Part shown: piece after piece, positions 61,258 to 64,000 of the stretch | How positions within the stretch are numbered: position 1 is the stretch's first letter | Layout of the letters: the number at the start of each line of letters is the position of its first letter | Source of the DNA: Chryseobacterium carnipullorum | Lineage (GTDB): Bacteria; Bacteroidota; Bacteroidia; Flavobacteriales; Weeksellaceae | Direction: 5' to 3' | Assembly (NCBI RefSeq): GCF_900142785.1 | Contig: NZ_FRCD01000006.1 | Span: forward strand, 1 to 64,000 | Length of the DNA: 64,000 bases | Translations under genes and position numbers: made by a program | Notes under the pieces: model-generated | Databases searched by the model: none | Told to the model about the DNA's origin: nothing | The model's input: only the letters and a program-made list of their open reading frames with translations

Positions 61258-63114
61258 ATGAGAAAAACAGCAATCACCCTGGGTCTTTTCGCCGCTTTTT
61301 TGGCCAATGCCCAATCTATAAAGACTACAATAGATCTTGTGAATGTAAAAGACGACAAGGTAGCCGTTACGATGGAGTTTCCGAAAATGAAATCCGGAGA
61401 CATTAAATTTCATTTTCCTAAAACGGTTCCGGGGACCTATTCTGTAGATGACTACGGAAGATTTGTGGAAGGAATCAAATTTTTCGACAATAAAGGAAGG
61501 GAGCTAACGTATACAAAAGTTAACGACAATACCTATTCATTAAAAAATGCTAAAGATTTAACCAGGATCACGTATCTGGTGAATGACAGTTTTGATGATG
61601 AAATGGATAATTCAAAGCATAAAGCAGTGTTTTCTCCGTCTGGAACTGATATTGAGGAAGGGAAAGTTTATATGGTCAATACCCACGGTTTCGTTGGATA
61701 CATTGACAATATGCAGGACGTTCCTTATCAGCTGATCATTCAGAAACCTGCTGGCTTTTATGGCACAACGGCTTTGGTAGATCAGGATAAATCTGATGCT
61801 ACCGATACTTTTACCCTGGCTAATTATGCTAAGGTAACCGATTCTCCACTGATGTACACGAAACCGGATTATATCACTTTCAATGCTGGAGGAATGGATC
61901 TGGTATTAGGCGTTTATTCTCCGACCGGAAAGTACAAAGCTGCCGATTTTAAAGACAATCTTGAAAAAATGGTATTGGCCCAGAAGAAATTTCTTGGTGA
62001 CATGAATACCAATAAAAAATATGCGATCATGCTGTATCTTTCGGGAGGTGACGGACCGCAAATTAAAGGTTTCGGAGCTTTGGAACACCATGAGTCAACC
62101 AGTGTGGTACTTCCTGAAATGATGCCTAAAGAAGCTATTGACAAAACCATTACTGATGTGGTTTCTCACGAATTTTTCCACACCGTGAATCCTTTGAAAA
62201 CACATTCTGAAGAGATCCACTATTTTGATTATGCAGATCCTAAAATGTCTCAGCATCTTTGGATGTATGAGGGCGGAACGGAGTATTTTGCCAATCTTTT
62301 CCAGATTCAGGAAGGCCTGATCAATAAGGATGAATTCCTTCAAAGAATCAATGAGAAGATCACCAATTCAAAGAATTATGATGATACCATGCCGTTTACG
62401 GTGATGAGCAAAAATATCCTGAAAGACGAGTACAAAGATCAGTACAGAAACGTTTATGAAAAAGGAACATTGCTGGCGATGTGTCTGGATATTGAGCTGA
62501 GAAAGCTGTCTAATGGGGAAATGGGATACCGTGATATGATCAGAAAACTGTCTCAGAGATTCGGAGAAAATAAACCTTTCAAAGATGACAAATTGATTGA
62601 CGAACTGGTAACAGTGACGGGATATCCTCAGGTAAAAGATTTCTATAACAAATATATTGCAGGAAACCAACCGACCCCTTATGCCGAATACCTGAATATG
62701 GTAGGCGTAGAAGCGAAGAAGAAGGATACACCTCCTCTTTTCTGGTTCATCAAAGATCCAAATCAAACCGGTTATAACGATAAGAATAATACTTTTGTAT
62801 TTGATGAAAGCTCTGCCTTATCCCCTTTTGCAAAAAGTATAGGATTTAAAATCACTGACGAAATTGTTGCTCTGGACGGAAAAACAATCAATGTTCAGAA
62901 TATGCAGGAGTTTATCAGCTATGCTAAATCAATCAAGGAAGGTCAAAACGTTACGGTTACCATTCTTAGAAAAAATGGTGACAAAACAGATAAAATAGAT
63001 CTTAAGGGAAAAGCTGTTTTAGATAAAATGACGATTGAAAGTCTGCAATATAAAACGAATCCAACCCCGGCAGAACAAAAACTGCAGGATCAGTGGCTGA
63101 CTGGGAAGAAATAG
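61258..63114 (+). CDS. M61-family metallopeptidase with PDZ domain
   Basis: 618 residues with a signal peptide (LGLFAAFLANAQ). Zinc site H304-E-F-F-H308 with E338 (MYEGGTEYF). Residues about 520-585 (SPFAKSIGFKITDEIVALDG, VTVTILRKNGD) form a PDZ domain, typical of M61 glycyl aminopeptidases, which prefer N-terminal glycine and alanine. Periplasmic or exported. The third secreted peptidase in a row, though each has its own terminator, so they are not one operon. Confidence 0.92.
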   Translation: MRKTAITLGLFAAFLANAQSIKTTIDLVNVKDDKVAVTMEFPKMKSGDIKFHFPKTVPGTYSVDDYGRFVEGIKFFDNKGRELTYTKVNDNTYSLKNAKDLTRITYLVNDSFDDEMDNSKHKAVFSPSGTDIEEGKVYMVNTHGFVGYIDNMQDVPYQLIIQKPAGFYGTTALVDQDKSDATDTFTLANYAKVTDSPLMYTKPDYITFNAGGMDLVLGVYSPTGKYKAADFKDNLEKMVLAQKKFLGDMNTNKKYAIMLYLSGGDGPQIKGFGALEHHESTSVVLPEMMPKEAIDKTITDVVSHEFFHTVNPLKTHSEEIHYFDYADPKMSQHLWMYEGGTEYFANLFQIQEGLINKDEFLQRINEKITNSKNYDDTMPFTVMSKNILKDEYKDQYRNVYEKGTLLAMCLDIELRKLSNGEMGYRDMIRKLSQRFGENKPFKDDKLIDELVTVTGYPQVKDFYNKYIAGNQPTPYAEYLNMVGVEAKKKDTPPLFWFIKDPNQTGYNDKNNTFVFDESSALSPFAKSIGFKITDEIVALDGKTINVQNMQEFISYAKSIKEGQNVTVTILRKNGDKTDKIDLKGKAVLDKMTIESLQYKTNPTPAEQKLQDQWLTGKK

Positions 63115-63142
63115 TGAATAGTGAAAACTAATAGATAATACG

Positions 63143-63169
63143 AAAGCGGAGAAATTTCTCCGCTTTTTT
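63143..63169 (+). terminator. Rho-independent terminator
   Basis: AAAGCGGAGAAA (63143-63154) and TTTCTCCGCTTT (63155-63166) are perfect arms, followed by T's. Confidence 0.9.
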
Positions 63170-63255
63170 GATTTTATAATGAATTAAAATCACATAAAGT
63201 ACAGGTTATAAATCGTGAGATTGCTTCGCTCTTTCCGCAATGAATAAAGAAATCT

Positions 63256-64000
63256 TCATGCTTTTTTAATCGTTATTCTGAAGGTGGTTCCCTTTCCAAC
63301 TTCTGTCTGGGAAATTTTAATATCTCCGTTGTGGTATTCGTGAATTACTCTTCTCGCCAGGGAAAGTCCTAATCCCCAACCTCTTTTTTTGGTAGAATAG
63401 CCTGGTTTAAAGGCGTTTCTTGCCTGTTGCTTTGTCATTCCGCTTCCTGAGTCTTTTACTTCTATCAGAAGATTTTTATTCCTTTCAAAAACAGACATTT
63501 GCAGGGTTCCGATCCCTTTCATAGCATCCACGGCATTTTTCACTAAGTTTTCTATCACCCAGCTCATCAGAATTTTATTGTGAGGCACTAAAACGGTGTA
63601 AGTTGGAAGATGAAGACTGAAATCTATTTTCTTTGAGATCCTGGTCTTCAGATAATCATAATTCTGGACAATCGTCTCATTGAAATTCAGATCGTTGAGC
63701 TCAGGGACAGATCCTATTTTTGAAAAACGTTCGGAAATCGTTCTCAATCTTTCGATGTCTTTTTCAATTTCGTAGACGCCTTCAGATTCAGGGGTTTCCA
63801 GTTTCATGATCTCCATCCAACCAATCATGGAAGATAACGGGGTACCGATCTGGTGAGCCGTTTCTTTAGCTAATCCGGCCCAAAGATAACCTTCATCTGT
63901 TTTCTTGATGGTTCTTAGAAACCAAAATATAAAAAGGAGATAAGAAAGGATAAACAGTCCTAAAAAATAGGGATAATAACGTAAATTATTCAGCAGTTTT
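63256..64000 (-). CDS. Sensor histidine kinase, partial
   Basis: At least 247 codons, running off the right edge, so the N-terminus is missing. A transmembrane segment (YFLGLFILSYLLFIFWFL) leads into AKETAHQIGTPLSSMIGW, whose histidine is the phosphorylation site. The HATPase half has the N box (ENLVKNAVDAM), G1 (VKDSGSGMT) and G2 (KKRGWGLGLSLARR). The short shorter frame starting at 63828 is only part of this protein. The response regulator is not in the window. Signal unknown. Confidence 0.92.
   Translation of the reverse strand, partial: KLLNNLRYYPYFLGLFILSYLLFIFWFLRTIKKTDEGYLWAGLAKETAHQIGTPLSSMIGWMEIMKLETPESEGVYEIEKDIERLRTISERFSKIGSVPELNDLNFNETIVQNYDYLKTRISKKIDFSLHLPTYTVLVPHNKILMSWVIENLVKNAVDAMKGIGTLQMSVFERNKNLLIEVKDSGSGMTKQQARNAFKPGYSTKKRGWGLGLSLARRVIHEYHNGDIKISQTEVGKGTTFRITIKKA

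Noticed and set aside
1..64000. CRISPR arrays, tRNA and rRNA genes
   Set aside because: No regularly spaced repeats and no tRNA-like T-arm with matching acceptor seen; rRNA motifs absent.

Overview
The window looks like a chromosome segment of a Bacteroidota bacterium of class Flavobacteriia, most likely Chryseobacterium or a close relative. The evidence is AT-rich DNA, several promoters of the Bacteroidota TAnnTTTG type, type IX secretion (T9SS) sorting domains, a Bacteroidota-style VgrG with a DUF4280 PAAR-like partner, and the general gene content. The assignment comes from features in the sequence, not from a database search. I saw no rRNA, tRNA or CRISPR array. The right edge cuts a sensor kinase gene.

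Layout. 1-943: a short SSB and an HRDC-domain protein, minus strand. 1158-19167: an accessory island bracketed by two 67-bp direct repeats (64 of 67 identical). Read on the minus strand it starts with a T9SS-sorted surface protein (18797-16938). Next comes a 3496-residue protein that combines SpvB/TcdB-like, FG-GAP, RHS-repeat and Rhs-core regions and ends in an ADP-ribosyltransferase-like tip (16917-6427), with a zinc-ribbon candidate immunity gene after it. Downstream lies a trail of broken or orphan tips and immunity-like genes: a degraded toxin tail, a HEAT-like gene cut by an IS3-family element, a nucleotidyltransferase-like tip with a DUF5958-like partner, a degraded Rhs core, a second orphan tip with a small partner, and a truncated XRE regulator. 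This is how an Rhs locus looks after repeated tip replacement.

19293-24889: housekeeping and small-molecule genes on the plus strand (arginase-family enzyme, HPP membrane protein, epimerase-like protein, NUDIX hydrolase, DUF2750, VOC). 24968-28457: an Lrp/AsnC regulator, then a cobalamin riboswitch and metE. 28680-32602: serine hydrolase, XRE regulator, J-domain/KTSC protein, and a HxlR regulator divergent from an NADP-dependent oxidoreductase-like gene. 32745-39052: a TetR-controlled tripartite RND efflux operon with operators visible around its promoter.

39382-44011: a second antagonism cassette. It holds a VgrG whose C-terminal extension ends in a metzincin-like zinc protease site, two exported candidate immunity proteins and a DUF4280 PAAR-like protein. 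The exported partners suggest that the protease acts in the periplasm.

44068-64000: mostly core functions: CvfB-like RNA-binding protein, arylamine N-acetyltransferase, dihydrolipoyl dehydrogenase, glycosyltransferase, an outer-membrane-like protein with a small partner behind a long palindrome, RecQ, KdsD-like isomerase, TatC, three secreted metallopeptidases in a row (reprolysin-like with T9SS domain, M1, M61) and a partial histidine kinase.
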